In this document: positions 61,421 to 64,000 of the stretch, one piece after another
How positions within the stretch are numbered: position 1 is the stretch's first letter
Layout of the letters: every line of letters starts with the position of its first letter
Assembly (NCBI RefSeq): GCF_000266905.1
Contig: NC_018027.1
Coordinates: forward strand, 4,278,001 to 4,342,000
Reading direction: 5' to 3'
DNA length: 64,000 bases
DNA from: Mycolicibacterium chubuense NBB4
GTDB lineage: Bacteria > Actinomycetota > Actinomycetes > Mycobacteriales > Mycobacteriaceae
Program-made: the position numbers and the translations under genes
Notes under the pieces: model-generated
Told to the model about the DNA's origin: nothing
The model's input: the letters and a program-made list of their open reading frames with translations, nothing else
Databases searched by the model: none

Positions 61421-63247
61421 ATGAGCGCGACACCCACTTTGAAGAAGGCACTCAGCCAGCGCCAGCTGACGATGATCGCCATCGGCGGTGTCATCGGCGC
61501 CGGCCTGTTCGTCGGGTCCGGCGTCGTCATCGGCGCTACGGGTCCCGGCGCCTTCCTGACGTACGGCATGGCCGGCGTCCTGATCATCATGGTGATGCGA
61601 ATGCTCGCCGAGATGGCCGTGGCGAACCCGTCCACCGGATCGTTCGCGGACTACTCACGCAACGCACTGGGTCACTGGGCCGGCTTCTCCGTCGGGTGGT
61701 TGTACTGGTACTTCTGGGTCATCGTGGTCGGCTTCGAGGCGATCGCCGGCGCGAAGATCATCCAGTACTGGATCGACGTACCACTGTGGCTGTCCGCGCT
61801 GGTCTTCATGGTCCTGATGACGTCGACCAACCTGTTCTCCGTGTCGTCCTACGGGGAGTTCGAATTCTGGTTCGCCGGCATCAAGGTGGCGGCGATCATC
61901 GCGTTCATCGCGCTGGGTGGGGCCTACGTCTTCGGTCTGTGGCCCGGGAAGTCGACGGACTTCTCGAACCTGACCAGTCACGGCGGCTTCATGCCCCTGG
62001 GTTTCGGCGCGATCACCGTCGGCATCGTGACCGTCATCTTCTCCATGGTCGGCGCCGAGATCGCGACGATCGCGGCCGCGGAGTCCGCCGATCCGGAACG
62101 GGCGGTGGCGAAAGCCGCCAACTCGGTGATCCTGCGCATCCTGATCTTCTATGTGGGGGCGGTCCTGCTGCTGGTGACCATCCTGCCGTGGAACGACAAG
62201 GGCGTGGCCGCCTCACCTTTCGTCGCCGCGTTCACCAAGATGGGGATCCCGTACGCGGACCACGTGATGAACGTCGTGGTGTTGACGGCGGTGCTGAGCT
62301 GTCTCAACTCCGGCATGTACACCGCCTCGCGGATGCTCTTCGTGCTCGCCGCCCGGCGGGAAGCCCCGCCCGCACTGGTCAAGGTGACCCGCCGCGGTGT
62401 GCCGACGAACGCCATCCTCGCCTCGTCGGTCGTCGGGTTCCTGTGCGTGATCGCCGCGGCGGTGTCGCCGGACACCATCTTCGCGTTCCTGCTCAACTCG
62501 AGCGGTGCCATCATCCTGTTCGTCTACCTGCTGATCGCGATCTCGCAGATAGTGCTGCGCTATCGCACCCCGGACTCCGAACTCCGGGTGAAGATGTGGC
62601 TGTTCCCAGTGCTTTCCGCGCTCACCGCGCTGGCGATCGTGGCGATCCTGGTGCAGATGTACCTCGACACGTCGCTACGGTCCCAGCTGGTGCTGAGCCT
62701 GTTGTCGTGGGCAGTCGTGATCGTGCTCTTCGTCATCAACAAGTGGTTCGTGAAGCGACGCTCGGCAGAGCCCGCGGAGGTCTCCCCCACCGGCACACCG
62801 CACCGAGTGCTGGTGCTGGCCAATCAGACCGTCGACTCACGCGAGCTCCTCGACGAGTTGCGTCGTATCGGCGCCGGCCGCGAGGCTCAGTACATGGTCG
62901 TGGTGCCGGCCAGCCCGGTCGACACGGGTGCCGCCGAGACGCACGGACCGCGTGATGTCACCGAAGCCACGCAAGAGGCCGCGACAGCCAGACTCGACAC
63001 CACACTGGCCGCGCTGCGCCACGAGAACCTGGACGCGCAAGGCGAATTGGGCGACTACCGGCCGCTGCGCGCTCTGGACCACGCCGTCGCCAAGTTCAGT
63101 CCCGACCAGATCGTGATCGCGACGCTGCCGGCCGAGTTCTCGGTGTGGCACCGCTTCGACGTGGTCGACCGCGCCCGTGCCCAGTTCAACGTCCCCGTGA
63201 CTCACGTGGTCGCGCAGTCGGCCGTGCGGAACGAGGTCCCGCGATGA
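61421..63247 (+). CDS. APC-family amino-acid permease with fused Usp-like tail
   Basis: A 608-aa protein. Residues 15-440 hold 12 helices of the amino acid-polyamine-organocation family (IGGVIGAGLFVGSG), closest to GABA/aromatic amino-acid permeases. Residues 460-608 are a soluble Usp-like domain (HRVLVLANQTVDS, DQIVIATLP). GGAGG lies 5 nt before the ATG at 61421. The stop overlaps the next universal stress gene as ATGA. Confidence 0.88.
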   Translation: MSATPTLKKALSQRQLTMIAIGGVIGAGLFVGSGVVIGATGPGAFLTYGMAGVLIIMVMRMLAEMAVANPSTGSFADYSRNALGHWAGFSVGWLYWYFWVIVVGFEAIAGAKIIQYWIDVPLWLSALVFMVLMTSTNLFSVSSYGEFEFWFAGIKVAAIIAFIALGGAYVFGLWPGKSTDFSNLTSHGGFMPLGFGAITVGIVTVIFSMVGAEIATIAAAESADPERAVAKAANSVILRILIFYVGAVLLLVTILPWNDKGVAASPFVAAFTKMGIPYADHVMNVVVLTAVLSCLNSGMYTASRMLFVLAARREAPPALVKVTRRGVPTNAILASSVVGFLCVIAAAVSPDTIFAFLLNSSGAIILFVYLLIAISQIVLRYRTPDSELRVKMWLFPVLSALTALAIVAILVQMYLDTSLRSQLVLSLLSWAVVIVLFVINKWFVKRRSAEPAEVSPTGTPHRVLVLANQTVDSRELLDELRRIGAGREAQYMVVVPASPVDTGAAETHGPRDVTEATQEAATARLDTTLAALRHENLDAQGELGDYRPLRALDHAVAKFSPDQIVIATLPAEFSVWHRFDVVDRARAQFNVPVTHVVAQSAVRNEVPR

Positions 63248-64000
63248 CGATTCTCGCGGGATTCAGCGCGAGCGGTCACGGGCCTGCGCCGCTGCATCTG
63301 GCGTCCCAGATCTCCCGGTGCACCGGCGAGAAGATCGTCGCCGCGGCGATCATCGAACGCCACTGGCCGAAGGCCGATCCCGTTGAAGACGAGTACCTCA
63401 ATTTCGTTGGCACTCAGGCGAAGAGGTCTCTCAAGCAGATGGTCGACCAACTTCCCGAGGGCTTGGATGTGTGGGAGGTCGTCCACCAGGCCGCCTCCGT
63501 CCCTGAAGGGCTGACCGAACTCGCCACCGAGGTGAACGCGGACATCGTCGTGGTGGGCTCCTCGTCGTCAGGGCTGCTCGGCAGAATCGCCCTGGGTAGC
63601 GTCACCGATCGCCTCGTCCACACCGCGGCGATCCCGGTGGCGATCGCGCCGCGCGGGTATCCGGCGCAGCGAGGAAAGATCGAGCGGTTGACGGTGGCCT
63701 ACGGTGGGCAGGCCGACCAGGTCGGATTGGTGGCCACGTGCGCGGAACTGGCCGAGCGGTGGTCGGCGCGGCTACGCATCGCGTCGTTCACCGTCCGCCC
63801 CGTGACCATGTTCAGCGGCACCGTCGAACCCGCTGCCGAGAACCTCGTGATCAAGCAGTGGGCCCAGCGGACCCGGGAGGGGATCGCCGCCCAACTCGAG
63901 AAGGTCCGTGCGGGTGTCGGCACGCTCAACGCCGATGTGGTGATCGGTGCAGGCCCGACGTGGCGGGACGCGGTGGACGGCCTCGACTGGGAGGCCGGCG
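63244..64000 (+). CDS. Tandem universal stress protein (partial, runs off the window)
   Basis: The first 252 codons of a Usp protein. One complete Usp domain (1-135) has the ATP-binding pattern GSSSSGLLGRIALGSVTDRLV; a second domain begins near residue 143. It is translationally coupled to the permease whose own tail is Usp-like, so the pair may tie amino-acid uptake to energy or stress state. The 3' end is beyond position 64000. Confidence 0.85.
   Translation, partial: MTILAGFSASGHGPAPLHLASQISRCTGEKIVAAAIIERHWPKADPVEDEYLNFVGTQAKRSLKQMVDQLPEGLDVWEVVHQAASVPEGLTELATEVNADIVVVGSSSSGLLGRIALGSVTDRLVHTAAIPVAIAPRGYPAQRGKIERLTVAYGGQADQVGLVATCAELAERWSARLRIASFTVRPVTMFSGTVEPAAENLVIKQWAQRTREGIAAQLEKVRAGVGTLNADVVIGAGPTWRDAVDGLDWEAG

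Overview
The window comes from a high-GC actinomycete, almost certainly an environmental or rapid-growing Mycobacterium (Mycolicibacterium-type). The mycobacterial markers are mycothiol S-conjugate amidase (mca), the pra proline-rich antigen family, lpqV, lipU, fadA3, echA8, echA9, a desA2-type desaturase, an F420-type nitroreductase, a DUF732 secreted protein and a wax-ester-synthase family acyltransferase. From memory, positions 1 to about 34.4 kb follow the M. tuberculosis gene order from Rv1094 back to about Rv1059, but without the PE_PGRS genes found there in M. tuberculosis. The species cannot be fixed from the sequence.

Region 1 (0.1-34.4 kb) is conserved housekeeping and lipid/sulfur metabolism: desA2, glyA, coaA, two small paralogous membrane proteins, a Z-prenyl diphosphate synthase, a hemolysin III/PAQR protein, a thioredoxin-like DUF255 protein, mca, greA, metB and cbs (transsulfuration), a GCDH-type acyl-CoA dehydrogenase, tandem RDD proteins (pra), lipU, an SGNH hydrolase, fadA3, a Bax-inhibitor-1 protein, echA9/echA8, a membrane alpha/beta hydrolase, rhodanese and thiol-dioxygenase-like genes, lpqV, two patatin-like proteins and a dienelactone hydrolase. 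Several genes appear to have leaderless promoters (a TANNNT box 6-8 nt before the start codon). About 60-nt inverted-repeat elements of three sequence families lie beside stop codons.

Region 2 (34.4-40.8 kb) has a KstR-like palindrome between a reductase-like gene and a thiolase. It is followed by a dicarboxylate transport module: dctA divergent from a CitA/DcuS-type kinase and response regulator, with three perfect 16-bp tandem repeats in the shared promoter region.

Region 3 (41.2-44.9 kb) is the most interesting. It holds two STAS anti-anti-sigma-like proteins, a CsbD-like stress protein, a SpoIIE-type phosphatase and, overlapping it, a cobalamin-binding protein with the Wx9EH signature of CarH-type B12 photoreceptors but no MerR DNA-binding domain. 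This looks like a B12/light-gated partner-switching system.

Region 4 (45.0-64.0 kb) is accessory: small secreted proteins, an intact IS110-family element, a yybP-ykoY Mn2+ riboswitch controlling a UPF0016 Mn-exporter-type gene, a 51-aa small protein, a CLC antiporter, a DUF427 protein, a PE-PPE-domain hydrolase whose 3' end overlaps an antisense gene, a WS/DGAT acyltransferase, a MOSC-reductase-ferredoxin fusion, a sodC lipoprotein with a long Thr/Pro tail, a polar amino-acid ABC transporter with fused binding protein and permease, an F420-type nitroreductase, and an APC permease translationally coupled to a universal stress protein that runs off the window end.
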